From NCBI GenBank assembly GCA_964576535.1, contig CAZNWB010000036.1, forward strand, positions 1-31,624: a stretch of 31,624 bases of DNA, written 5' to 3'. Positions 22,708 to 29,650 of this stretch are shown in pieces (positions within the stretch are counted from its first letter, which is position 1; every line of letters begins with the position of its first letter). The notes beneath the pieces were generated by a model. The model did no database searches, was not told where the DNA came from, and was given only the letters and a program-made list of their open reading frames with translations. The position numbers and the translations under genes are program-made. The stretch comes from 2-02-FULL-66-22 sp964576535. GTDB taxonomy: Bacteria; Methylomirabilota; Methylomirabilia; Methylomirabilales; 2-02-FULL-66-22.

Positions 22708-23418
22708 TCAATGAGCTATGGCGAAGCGGGCCTCGAAAAGGCGCAGCATCACGGCTACGATCGAGGTCATCGTCAGGTAGAAGAGGGCCAGGATCAGGTA
22801 TATTTCATACGTAGCTGCGGTGCGCTCCGACAGCAGTTTCCCCGCTTGCATCAGATCGCCCACCGCGATGGCAGAGACCAGAGACGTATCTTTAATGATG
22901 AGAATGAATTGATTGCCGAGGGGCGGGATCACACGCACAAACGCCTGGGGGAGCACCACCAGCCGTAGCACCAGCCACCGCGTCATGCCGAGCGCCTTGG
23001 CGCCTTCGACCTGGTGTGTGCTGATCGACACGATCCCGGCTCGAAAGATCTCGGCCACATAGCCGCCGTTTTGCAGTGAAAGCGCGAGTAGGCCCGAAGC
23101 GAAGCCGGACAGCCCGAAGCCGGCCATGGCGAAGCCAAAGTAGATGAAGTACATCTGCACCAGGACCGGCGTGTTCCGCACCACCTCGATGTATCCGCTG
23201 GCGACGAGATTCAACGCTCGATGCCGTGAGATTCGACCAAAGGCCACCACCAAACCCCAGATCACCGCAATCACGATCGTGAGGGCCGAAAGTTCGACGG
23301 TGACGATCGTCCCCTCGAGGAACAGGGGCAAGCTTCGCAGGACAAAGTTGAGATCGAGGAACACGGGCGACTCGATGGGGCAGGCGTCGGCGGCCCGGAG
23401 CGTTGTCCGGGCCGCCAC
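22708..23418 (-). CDS. Polar amino-acid ABC transporter permease
   Basis: The 236-residue protein begins with a short polar stretch, then VLRSLPLFLEGTIVTVELSALTIVIAV and ends with LYLTMTSIV-like hydrophobic segments. The coupling loop reads GIVSISTHQVEGAKALGMTRWLVLRLVVLPQAF, the HisMQ-type EAA loop, and IEVVRNTPVLVQMYF is the family's conserved RNTP motif. The start is a GTG at 23418 with GAGAGG 7 nt upstream. A GTG at 23364 would remove 18 residues. It is the second gene of the operon, 15 bp downstream of the binding-protein gene. Confidence 0.9.
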   Translation of the reverse strand: MAARTTLRAADACPIESPVFLDLNFVLRSLPLFLEGTIVTVELSALTIVIAVIWGLVVAFGRISRHRALNLVASGYIEVVRNTPVLVQMYFIYFGFAMAGFGLSGFASGLLALSLQNGGYVAEIFRAGIVSISTHQVEGAKALGMTRWLVLRLVVLPQAFVRVIPPLGNQFILIIKDTSLVSAIAVGDLMQAGKLLSERTAATYEIYLILALFYLTMTSIVAVMLRLFEARFAIAH

Positions 23419-23433
23419 GAGTTGGCCTCTCAG

Positions 23434-24270
23434 CTACTTTCTGCCGCCGGTGTAGAAACGCTGCGGGGGAGGATTCGTGCCGAACCACTTCTTGTATGTT
23501 TCCTTGTATTGATCGTACCGTGACCCGGTGCGCAGCTCCTTGACTACAGTGTCGAGGAACAGCCACCACTTAAAGTCGCCCGGCTTCATGAAGATCGCGT
23601 TATTCGACATGCTGCCAAAAGTGAAGGGGAGGACCTTGAGGTCCGGATTGCTGGCAGCGAACCATTCCGCGATCGGCGTGTCGGTCTGTGCCGCGGTGAC
23701 GATGCCGCTCTTCACGGCCAGTAACAAGGCGCTATCCGTGTCAAACCACTTCGTTTTCATCTTGGGCACGTATTGTGTCGCCCGTTCCGCGTTCTGTGGG
23801 TTGTTCTTTCCACCGATGGTGAACTTCTCGTTATTCAATTGGTCGACCGAATTGACCTTGAGGTCTTTGCGCACGAAGAGAGAAACGCCGCTATCCATGT
23901 AGGGGCTGGTGAAGGCCACACGGTTGGCTCGATCCGGGTAGATGGTGGTCGCGGCTATGCCGAAATCTGCCTTGCCCGACAGCACGGCCGGAAACCGCCC
24001 GGCGGAGTCGATGATAAGGAACTCAACCTTGTTGGAATCGCCGAGCAGGCCGGCGGCGATGATGCGGACGAGGTCGATCTCGAAGCCGACGAGGTCTCCC
24101 TTTTCGTCCTTGAAAGACAGCGGCGGTGCTGTGCTGTACGTTGCCACGATCAGCTTATCGCGCTTCATGACCACATCGAGTCGCGACTCCTCTTCCGCCC
24201 ACGCGCTTGCCCCAGACACCAGGAGTGCCCCTGCCGCTACCATACCAGCGATCACACGCAACAGCTTCAT
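23434..24270 (-). CDS. Amino-acid ABC transporter periplasmic binding protein
   Basis: The 278-residue precursor starts with a Sec signal peptide (MKLLRVIAGMVAAGALLVSG, cut after ASAWA near residue 25), then the family-3 solute-binding pattern: KLIVATYSTAPPLSFKD, GDLVGFEIDLVRIIA, ADFGIAATTIYPDRANRVAFTSPYMDSG and TQTDTPIAE-like regions in the second lobe. It would bind a polar amino acid or opine-like ligand in the periplasm and deliver it to the permeases; the ligand cannot be named. GGAGG stands 5 nt before the ATG. It is the first gene of the transporter operon. Confidence 0.92.
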   Translation of the reverse strand: MKLLRVIAGMVAAGALLVSGASAWAEEESRLDVVMKRDKLIVATYSTAPPLSFKDEKGDLVGFEIDLVRIIAAGLLGDSNKVEFLIIDSAGRFPAVLSGKADFGIAATTIYPDRANRVAFTSPYMDSGVSLFVRKDLKVNSVDQLNNEKFTIGGKNNPQNAERATQYVPKMKTKWFDTDSALLLAVKSGIVTAAQTDTPIAEWFAASNPDLKVLPFTFGSMSNNAIFMKPGDFKWWLFLDTVVKELRTGSRYDQYKETYKKWFGTNPPPQRFYTGGRK

Positions 24271-24564
24271 GGCAACCTCCGTTTCTCTGACGTTTCAGGA
24301 TCCACAGTGTCACAACCCGAAGTTGGAAACTGGCTGCGGCCGAGAGCGGCCACCAGGCGCTGGCGGGTAACCGCTGGGACGGCCGAGCCAGTGAAAGAAC
24401 CCCAGAGGAAAAGTGACGGCGCCGGGGACGCTACCACCGGCCGGAATCGACGTCAAGCGAGATGTGGGCGATGGGGAGACCGCTTGATGCAAACGACCAC
24501 TGACGCCATCCGCACTACCCGGTTGTCGGATCAGGGGGTGGGGGTTGGGGGATATGGGCGACCG
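24271..24564. other. Intergenic region upstream of the transporter operon
   Basis: These 294 bp between the binding-protein gene and the regulator relic hold no convincing gene and no clear sigma-70 promoter. One open frame on the minus strand is Pro/Arg-rich and looks like a GC shadow. Confidence 0.5.
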
Positions 24565-24753
24565 CTATCGGGGGAGCGGGATGCAGTAGTCCTTGATCTT
24601 CTTGTTCACCGTCTTGATGTCGATCCCGAGCAGGCGGGCCGCCCGCATCTTCTTCCCCCCGGTGTCCGACTGCACCCGGGCGATGTGGACGCGCTCCATC
24701 TCCAAGAGGGAGGCGGGACCGTGGGACAGGGCAGGCGGAATGGGGGACCAGGT
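24565..24753 (-). pseudogene. Relic of an NtrC-family sigma-54 regulator (C-terminal Fis-type HTH)
   Basis: In the frame ending at the TAG at 24565 the minus strand encodes LLEMERVHIARV, then DTGGKKMRAARLLGIDIKTV and NKKIKDY. This is the C-terminal Fis-like helix-turn-helix of NtrC-type regulators, which normally reads LEExERxHIxxVLxxTGGNKxxAAxxLGIxRxTLYRKL. The frame is closed upstream by a stop at 24754-24756, so only about 45 family-like residues remain and the receiver and AAA+ domains are missing. Several consensus positions have drifted. It directly abuts repeat module copy A, whose left end overlaps its 5' edge. Confidence 0.72.
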
Positions 24754-24966
24754 TCAAAAGCAACCTTTGTGCAGACAAACCACGGAGGGTGAGTTGAGGT
24801 GCTGCCGCGGCAGGGGAGGCGGCATGCTGCCCACCCCCGCTCCCCTGAGACGCCTCCCCGTCCGGCGGTCGTCTCCCAAACCCCTTCCCCCGGTCCCTCA
24901 TTTCGGATACAATCCCCATCGCCCCGAGGCCGGCGATCCAGTTAAACGCGTTTTGCCCGGCGGGCC
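24739..24966 (+). repeat. Dispersed intergenic module, copy A
   Basis: Starts with AATGGGGGACC and GGTTCAAAAGCAAC, has a GC-rich middle containing CCGCGGCAG, then CCCCCGGTCCCT, TCGGATACAATCCCCATCG and CCCGGCGGGCCC. The same parts in the same order occur at 29717-29940 (copy C), and copy B at 27201 has the two ends joined without the middle. AATGGGGGACC and GGTCCCTCATT form imperfect inverted repeats 165 bp apart. The tail merges into the attC-like site at 24941-25029. Confidence 0.72.
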
Positions 24967-25029
24967 CACCCCGGGGGTCGCGAGCCTGTTCTCCGGACGG
25001 CCCGCCGGATAATAGCTAATTCGTTAGGC
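24941..25029 (+). other. attC-like site preceding the 85-aa gene
   Basis: The right end is GTTAGGC (25023-25029), a perfect integron R' box (GTTRRRY). The left end GTTAAAC (24941-24947) is an RYYYAAC-like box with one mismatch. Between them CCGGCGGGCC (24957-24966) and GGCCCGCCGG (24999-25008) form a perfect 10-bp inverted repeat with a 32-nt loop. At 89 bp the size is within the known attC range (57-141 bp). The next gene starts 14 nt after GTTAGGC. Confidence 0.45.
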
Positions 25030-25042
25030 GCCATCACGCGTT

Positions 25043-25300
25043 ATGAGCACCACCGGTCAACTCATTTTGATTCACTTCTGCACGGGGTTCTTGGTCTGGT
25101 TTTGTGTAGCCACGATTCGTGGGCACATGGCAGACAAGACATACGATGCGAGGATGTCCGCACCGTTCCGCCGACTTCTGATGCGCGGCCGACTGGCTGA
25201 CCGAGCGGTCTGGGTTCGCCAGCAGAGGCTGCTTGCGTGGTTCGGTCTCGTGCTCGGTTTGTTCGTTTACGTAGCAGTAATGATCAAGATATTGTCATGA
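25043..25300 (+). CDS. Small membrane protein of a putative gene cassette
   Basis: The 85-residue protein has two hydrophobic segments, one near residues 6-25 (ILIHFCTGFLVWFCVATI) and one near the C-terminus (LLAWFGLVLGLFVYVAVMI), separated by a basic loop rich in Arg. I do not recognise a family. It starts only 14 nt after a GTTAGGC box, as integron cassette genes do, and lies on the plus strand like the other genes in the patch. The ATG has no strong Shine-Dalgarno; short leaders of this kind are common in gene cassettes. A terminator-like hairpin follows the stop. Confidence 0.6.
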   Translation: MSTTGQLILIHFCTGFLVWFCVATIRGHMADKTYDARMSAPFRRLLMRGRLADRAVWVRQQRLLAWFGLVLGLFVYVAVMIKILS

Positions 25301-25308
25301 AGTAGTAA

Positions 25309-25329
25309 AAAAGGTACCGGACACCTTTT
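25309..25329 (+). terminator. Terminator-like hairpin after the 85-aa gene
   Basis: AAAAGGT pairs with ACCTTTT around a 7-nt loop (ACCGGAC), directly after the stop codon at 25300. The stem is flanked by a run of A on the left and T on the right, so it can act in both directions. A heptamer remnant GCTAAC follows at 25334. Confidence 0.5.
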
Positions 25330-25339
25330 GGACGCTAAC

Positions 25340-25776
25340 TGTTGGATCTCCCTGGGGTGGCTTTTCACTTCATCGGCAGCGATATGTGCGGTGGAGACCG
25401 GATGAAGCTCTCCTCCCTGGTAGAGGAACTACACGCCCCCGTCCTCCGGGTGGCCATGCTCCGGGCAGTACGGTTGCCTTCCCCGACTTCAGTGCTTGTC
25501 CTTCCCTGCTCGGCTCTCGGCTCTGCGCTCTCAGTCCCAACGTTTTCCCTTGACTCGAAGCCCGGCATTCGCATACAAAGGCCTCGCCCGTCTGGAGAGC
25601 GAGATGGCGAGCTTGGCAGAGAACCCCAAGGCAGCCCGTGGTGTGGCCTCCCGGCACACCTGCAAAGCCTCCCCTGTCCCCTACGACCTCGACCGCCCGA
25701 ACTGCTTCGTTCCCACGGGTCATCACACCGGCGAGCGCTGGCCGCACGCCGCCCATCACTTGAGAAGTTGCTTCAG
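25340..25776. other. Non-coding stretch after the first cassette gene
   Basis: About 440 bp with no convincing gene. The open frames on both strands are Pro/Arg/Ser-rich, lack family motifs and change frame repeatedly, so they look like GC shadows or a decayed gene. A GCTAAC (25334-25339), 33 nt after the previous stop, resembles an R'' box with one base missing, directly followed by GTTGGAT. If cassette logic applies, this stretch may be a degenerated cassette. Confidence 0.4.
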
Positions 25777-25868
25777 AACCAACGTCCCTCAGCTCGTCCC
25801 TCAGCATACGCCGGCGCGAGGCAGTCGGCGCATCGGGGCAGCGGCGTAAGGACGCCTCCCCGTTGGGC
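25777..25868 (+). other. attC-like site preceding the 180-aa gene
   Basis: CCAACG (25779-25784) and CGTTGG (25861-25866) pair at the ends, and ACGCCG/CGGCGT pair inside. The right end GTTGGGC (25862-25868) fits GTTRRRY perfectly, while the left AACCAAC fits RYYYAAC with one mismatch. The gene starts 26 nt after the box. The inner part contains GTCGGCGCATCGGG, which recurs at 26600. Confidence 0.38.
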
Positions 25869-25893
25869 CGACGAGGGTCACGGAGACGTGTAA

Positions 25894-26436
25894 ATGCAAA
25901 ACGTGCCGTACGCGGTTTGCCGGCTCGACTCGGCGGGCAATCGGATAAGTGGGTATCTTATTATCTCGCCGCTCTATGTCGAACTGCGGCGCCTCGATTC
26001 AGACGAAACGCGACAGCTAAATCCCCAAGAGCCGATCACGTCACGCCTCTGGCAGGAGCTGCCAGCCATGGCCCGAGACGAGACTCCTCGATTACTTCAG
26101 CGAAGCATGGGTGAAGAGACCTTTCTGTTAGCCGAGGAGTTGACTCGAGATTCCGCGTTCTTGCTCACTGTCGAGCCAATCACACTGGCGGCGCCCAGGT
26201 TTGCCTCCGAGCGTATGAGTGATCGATTACGAGCGTGGGTCGAAGCCGAGCGTGCAGGTGTTCCCCTTTGCCCCTTCAAGTGTCGTCTGTGTGGAAACCG
26301 TCTTGAAAAGACCGATTCCTCTACGATAGCCGCTCCGAGCGAACTCCCTAGTATGGGCTATTCATGTCGGGAACATCAAAGCCAAGACGCCGAATACAAT
26401 CCGGCCTTGAAGGTGTGGACGGATACTCGCAATTGA
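25894..26436 (+). CDS. Unknown protein with a possible zinc site (putative cassette gene)
   Basis: The 180-residue protein shows no family I recognise. It is soluble, acidic in the middle and has FKCRLCGN (CxxC near residue 130) followed about 30 residues later by SCREHQ, so a C-C-C-H zinc site is possible. The ATG at 25894 has GGAG 8 nt upstream. The base composition is visibly more A/T-rich than the core genes. It starts 26 nt after GTTGGGC (25862) and 25 nt after its stop stands GCCCAAC (26461), the exact reverse complement, as expected for the two ends of one integron cassette. Confidence 0.68.
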   Translation: MQNVPYAVCRLDSAGNRISGYLIISPLYVELRRLDSDETRQLNPQEPITSRLWQELPAMARDETPRLLQRSMGEETFLLAEELTRDSAFLLTVEPITLAAPRFASERMSDRLRAWVEAERAGVPLCPFKCRLCGNRLEKTDSSTIAAPSELPSMGYSCREHQSQDAEYNPALKVWTDTRN

Positions 26437-26460
26437 GGCCGCTCTGGTTCCGAGCGAGCG

Positions 26461-26570
26461 GCCCAACACGCGGCCGCACCTGATCACTGCCGGTGCAACT
26501 TTGAGCGGCTGCGAGTGATCTGCAGGTCGATGCGCCAACGTGAGCGGCCCTCGCAGCGGTAGACTTGGGT
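26461..26570 (+). other. attC-like site after the 180-aa gene
   Basis: The left end GCCCAAC (26461-26467) is a perfect RYYYAAC box, 25 nt after a stop codon. The candidate right end CTTGGGT (26564-26570) differs from GTTRRRY by one base. Nested dyads lie between: GGCCGC/GCGGCC and GATCACT (26482-26488)/AGTGATC (26514-26520). A further 9-bp perfect pair, CGATGCGCC (26528-26536) with GGCGCATCG (26602-26610), overlaps the right side. Total 110 bp. Confidence 0.42.
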
Positions 26571-26691
26571 GACCCCGGGTGGCTCCGTATCTTCGGCGGT
26601 CGGCGCATCGGGACGGCTCAGGCGCCGCCCCATTAGTAGGATCCGGTGCGGAGGAACTGGGACTCCGCCGTCTAAGGGGGTGGACAATACG

Positions 26692-27135
26692 ATGATTCGG
26701 TTGGGTGGCGCCGTCGTTGTAGCACTCCTGCTTGGCACGGCGTCGTGGTCAATGGCATTCGAAGACAGCTATGACTGCCGTGCGTTGGCCGAGACGAGCA
26801 TCGGGTGGGATTCAAAGGCGTGGAAGTGCTCGGCGGAAGCTTCGACCTCCCTCCAACGTCCGGCGATCGTGAAGTTGTCCGATCTCAACGCTCCTGTCCC
26901 TCATCTCACGGGGCAAGGGGTCACGCCGCTTCGGAAGGTTTCAGAAGCTTCGGGCGTCGTGTGGTTCATCGAGGAAACGGCCACAGGTACGATAGTTGGT
27001 TGGACCCTTTTGGAGAAACCAGGCCCCTTCTCGCCTCCCCACGCAACGCTCGTCAGTACGAAGACCTATGAGCTCTTTGGCCCTGGTACCTTTACGGCCC
27101 TGTACAGATGCGTCCCGAATCGTCCGTCTGGGTGA
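26692..27135 (+). CDS. Small secreted protein of unknown function (putative cassette gene)
   Basis: The 147-residue protein has an N-terminal signal peptide: MIRLGGAVVVALLLGTASWS followed by a likely cleavage after MA (near residue 22), giving a mature start FEDSYDCRALAE. The mature part has three cysteines and a strand-rich C-terminal half (VVWFIEETATGTIVGW, TLVSTKTYELFG). I do not recognise the family. The ATG at 26692 is chosen because GGGGGTGG lies 9 nt upstream and it begins the signal peptide. GCTCAAC (27165-27171), a perfect RYYYAAC heptamer, stands 29 nt after the stop, but no matching box lies close to the start. Confidence 0.66.
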   Translation: MIRLGGAVVVALLLGTASWSMAFEDSYDCRALAETSIGWDSKAWKCSAEASTSLQRPAIVKLSDLNAPVPHLTGQGVTPLRKVSEASGVVWFIEETATGTIVGWTLLEKPGPFSPPHATLVSTKTYELFGPGTFTALYRCVPNRPSG

Positions 27136-27200
27136 GGCTCCATGGAATCCAGCGGCCTCGAGCGGCTCAACAAAGGCATGTCAGACGGTGTATAAGAAGA

Positions 27201-27461
27201 GACGTTGGTTCAAATCCCCCGGTCCCTAATTTCAGATACAATCCCTGTAGGTTTCAGGCCGGCGGTTCAGTTCAATCTGTTATAGGCCTATTCACTTGAC
27301 TCAACTAGGCGCCAGATGTTGTGGTGCGGCGACTCGACTCGCCACATGATATTGGGGTTGGTTGAGTGAAGTGAATAGGCCTAATCTGTTATGCCTGGGG
27401 CCGAATCCCGCAATCGCGGGCCTGTTCTGCGCGGCGCCTGCCGGAAAAAAGTTTGTTAGGC
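27201..27461 (+). repeat. Dispersed intergenic module, copy B (internally deleted and MITE-interrupted)
   Basis: GACGTTGGTTCAAA is joined directly to TCCCCCGGTCCCT and TTCAGATACAATCCC, whereas copies A and C have about 110 bp between these parts. Downstream it keeps GCCGGCGGTTCAG, GTTCAAT (27270-27276, an R''-like box), the segment CGCGGGCCTGTTCTG and finally GTTAGGC (27455-27461). Without the 99-bp MITE and one target duplication, the distance between the two boxes is 83 bp, close to the 89 bp of copy A. Confidence 0.65.
27284..27382. mobile_element. 99-bp MITE with 10-bp target-site duplication
   Basis: The element has 22-bp terminal inverted repeats that begin AGGCCTATTCACTT and end in CTCAAC, with one mismatch between the two ends. 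It is flanked on both sides by AATCTGTTAT (27274-27283 and 27383-27392), a perfect 10-bp direct repeat, the expected target duplication. The inside has a smaller imperfect hairpin (TGTGG..GGCGA / TCGCCACA) and no gene. Removing the element and one duplicate restores the sequence seen in repeat copies A and C. The transposase must act in trans; no known family is named here. Confidence 0.85.
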
Positions 27462-27482
27462 AGAAGCAGGGGGCCATTCCCG

Positions 27483-28364
27483 TTGGAAGTCCTGATCGGG
27501 ATAATAGTATTGGGTTCGATCCTGTGGGCCCTATTCAGACCAAAGCCCAAGTGCCCGCACGGTGTACGCGCCGGCACCCTGTGCCCGAGGTGTCGGGAGG
27601 AGGAGAGACTTCGCGCAGTTGAGGCTGAGAAAGCCCAACGCAGTATCGAAGAGGAACACCGTCGGCAAGTCCTTCAGGAGCAAGAGCGGCTTGCCCAGGC
27701 CAAGGAACAGGAATTCCAACGGCTCCGCGAAGCCGCCGCCCTCCAAAAGCTCGATCCCTACAGTTTCGAGATGTTGTGCGGTTCCCTTTACGAGCGCATT
27801 GGGTGGACCGCACAAGTCACCCAAAGAACCGGAGATGGGGGGATTGACGCCATCATTCAAAGGGGCCAGGTACGGAAAGTACTCCAATGCAAGCGGTTGT
27901 CCCGCGGGAATGTCGGCGTAGGTCCGGTTAGGGACCTTTTCGGTGTAATTCAATCAGAGAAGGCGGCTGGTGGAATCCTTATTACGACCACTGGCTTCAC
28001 CACCGGAGCTGTAGAGTGGGCTGCGGGCAAGAACATTGAACTCATCGACGCCGCAGCGCTCATCGCTCTCTTGCGACAGCATTTCCCAGATAGCGGCTCG
28101 CTGCCAGACGCGCTTGTCGAGCACCAGCTCACCCAGGAGCGCATCACCAAACGGATCCAAGAGATCAAGGACATCCTAAACTCCCCTTGCCCGCTATGTG
28201 GGAAGGTGATGGTTATCCGAAGGGGGAAGTTCGGCCAGTTTATTGGGTGCAGCGGATATCCGGCATGTCCTCACACAAGGGATATAGAGCCCCTCTCGGA
28301 GCGCCGTCGTCGGCGTGGGCGCACGTCCAAGGGGGGCAAGCGAGTGTCATTTCGACTTGACTGA
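27483..28364 (+). CDS. Mrr-like restriction endonuclease with topoisomerase-type zinc finger
   Basis: The 293-residue protein is modular. Residues 2-18 form one membrane helix (EVLIGIIVLGSILWALF); next comes a small zinc knuckle (CPHG...LCPRC, 24-37), a charged coiled coil (about 40-88), an Mrr-type PD-(D/E)xK nuclease (about 90-200) with GDGGID (D122) and the QCK site (Q135-K137), and a C-terminal topoisomerase-I-like zinc finger CPLCGKVMVIRRGKFGQFIG followed by two Cys. Mrr-like nucleases cleave DNA, often modified DNA, so a defence role is plausible. The TTG at 27483 has AGGGGG about 9 nt upstream. The gene begins 22 nt after GTTAGGC and is followed 29 nt after its stop by GCCTAAC. Confidence 0.83.
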   Translation: MEVLIGIIVLGSILWALFRPKPKCPHGVRAGTLCPRCREEERLRAVEAEKAQRSIEEEHRRQVLQEQERLAQAKEQEFQRLREAAALQKLDPYSFEMLCGSLYERIGWTAQVTQRTGDGGIDAIIQRGQVRKVLQCKRLSRGNVGVGPVRDLFGVIQSEKAAGGILITTTGFTTGAVEWAAGKNIELIDAAALIALLRQHFPDSGSLPDALVEHQLTQERITKRIQEIKDILNSPCPLCGKVMVIRRGKFGQFIGCSGYPACPHTRDIEPLSERRRRRGRTSKGGKRVSFRLD

Positions 28365-28390
28365 CCGAATCATCACCACAGATCAGGAGC

Positions 28391-28432
28391 CTGCCTAACT
28401 CGGCGGCGTTGTGACGCTGCCTCGTTAGGCAG
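28391..28432 (+). other. Compact attC-like hairpin after the Mrr-like gene
   Basis: CTGCCTAAC (28391-28399) pairs perfectly with GTTAGGCAG (28424-28432). Inside, GGCGGCGT pairs with ACGCTGCC with one mismatch, separated from the outer stem by a symmetrical TC/TC internal loop. The ends fit the integron boxes RYYYAAC and GTTRRRY exactly. At 42 bp it is shorter than usual attC sites, so it may be a minimal or degenerate form. Confidence 0.5.
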
Positions 28433-28476
28433 ACGAGAACTGCTTTCCCCGAAATAAACGAGTACTGGTCGCTAAA

Positions 28477-29649
28477 GTGACTGAGATTCTCAGAACGTGG
28501 CAGGCTCACGGCCTGACCTGCAAGCTTTGGCAGGAGCCAGCAGGCAGTTATCGCGGCTGCGTGTTCATCGCCGGTCAGCCCGTGGTGTGTGCGGAAACGC
28601 CAGCGAGTGCTGGTCAATCGGAGGCCGAGTCTGCCGTCGAAACACTTGCTGCTGCGCGGGCCCGGCGTCGCAGAATCTGGCTCATCAAAGATACGACGCC
28701 ATTCGTGGACATCGCGATGCATCTGGAGCCCCCGAAGGGAGTTCCTAACGCCGAGTGCATCCGAGAGCCGTTCGCCATAACGGCGGATGTCGAGGTGATT
28801 CCTTGTAGCTGGGAGGTCTTTCACGCGATTACGTCGGCATGTGATCCACCGGGTGCCAACAGGGGAAGGGATGCGGATCTGAGGGCACCCCTCTACTTAT
28901 TCGCTAGGACCAATGCGCCGCGGTCACCTCACTCCGAGTGGGATTCAGATGAGAAGCTGCAGCTGTGTATTGCTCTAAGCAGGGTTGTGCGGCCAACGTC
29001 GCTCGGTTTCGAATATGCAGCGCGGCTAGTGGGAGACCTCCACTCCGGCGAGTTCGAGCTAATCCCAGGACCAGTACGCGGGTTTGGCGCTCATGCTTGG
29101 ATCTCTGAACCGGAGCGCGACTGGCTCTCTCCTTCGGACCTCACACGACTTCGAGAGGTCGCCTCGAAGTTCTTCGACGACCCCTTACCCCAACCATCTC
29201 GCCTCTGGCAGGCTTTCTGGTTCTTCGAATACACGGCTCAGACTGAACGGCTTCACATCCGCTGGTTGTTCGTCGCGACGGCAGTGGAAAGCCTTCTTTG
29301 CACCGATACTAGCCAGTCAACGAGGCACTTCACGCGTCGGTTGCCGGCAATGGCCCAGATGGTGAGCCCGGCACCGTTCTCTAAGGACGACGCGAGTCGC
29401 ATGTGGGGGATTAGAAGCGCGATCAGCCACGGATCGAAGCGCGGTGGTCTTGGCGAGGAAGACTTGGCAGTCTATCGCAGGGTCGAAGAAATCTTGCGTG
29501 CCACGCTCGAGCGGGCGATTCTGGATAAGACCTTTCGTGCGATCTTCGCGTCCATCGAGTCAATCAACGCCGCATTCCCGGTCGATCCGCCGCTGAAGCG
29601 GGATGCTAAGTGCCCATCGTGTGGCACGACGGTGGTCTTTGCCCCGTAA
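28477..29649 (+). CDS. HEPN-like (Apea-type) domain protein with unknown N-terminal region
   Basis: The 390-residue product has an N-terminal region of about 230 residues with no recognised family. The C-terminal third resembles Apea-type HEPN domains: a helix with HIRWLFVATAVESLLC, a second with TRHFTRRLPAMAQM, then MWGIRSAISHGS, where R313 and H318 form the Rx4H motif of HEPN RNases, and a last helix VEEILRATLERAILD. The C-terminus adds KCPSCGTT, one CxxC knuckle. HEPN proteins often cleave RNA in defence or toxin-antitoxin systems; activity is inference here. The start is GTG at 28477, 46 nt after a GTTAGGC box. Composition is less GC-rich than the core genes. Confidence 0.62.
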   Translation: MTEILRTWQAHGLTCKLWQEPAGSYRGCVFIAGQPVVCAETPASAGQSEAESAVETLAAARARRRRIWLIKDTTPFVDIAMHLEPPKGVPNAECIREPFAITADVEVIPCSWEVFHAITSACDPPGANRGRDADLRAPLYLFARTNAPRSPHSEWDSDEKLQLCIALSRVVRPTSLGFEYAARLVGDLHSGEFELIPGPVRGFGAHAWISEPERDWLSPSDLTRLREVASKFFDDPLPQPSRLWQAFWFFEYTAQTERLHIRWLFVATAVESLLCTDTSQSTRHFTRRLPAMAQMVSPAPFSKDDASRMWGIRSAISHGSKRGGLGEEDLAVYRRVEEILRATLERAILDKTFRAIFASIESINAAFPVDPPLKRDAKCPSCGTTVVFAP

Positions 29650-29650
29650 T

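Noticed and set aside
24515..24919. 134-codon minus-strand frame spanning the regulator relic
   Set aside because: The family-like helix-turn-helix residues are in a different frame ending at 24565; this longer frame has no similarity.
25342..25893. 183-codon plus-strand frame in the cassette patch
   Set aside because: Composition is Pro/Arg/Ser-rich with no family features, and it starts from a TTG inside an attC-like scar. I treated the stretch as non-coding.
27205..27228. tRNA 3'-half-like string GGTTCAAATCCCCCGG
   Set aside because: It looks like a T-arm, but no matching acceptor or anticodon arm lies upstream. The string is explained by the joining of the two ends of the repeat module (copy B).
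27531..27953. 140-codon minus-strand frame opposite the Mrr-like gene
   Set aside because: The Mrr-type catalytic motif and zinc fingers are on the plus strand; the minus frame is a shadow.
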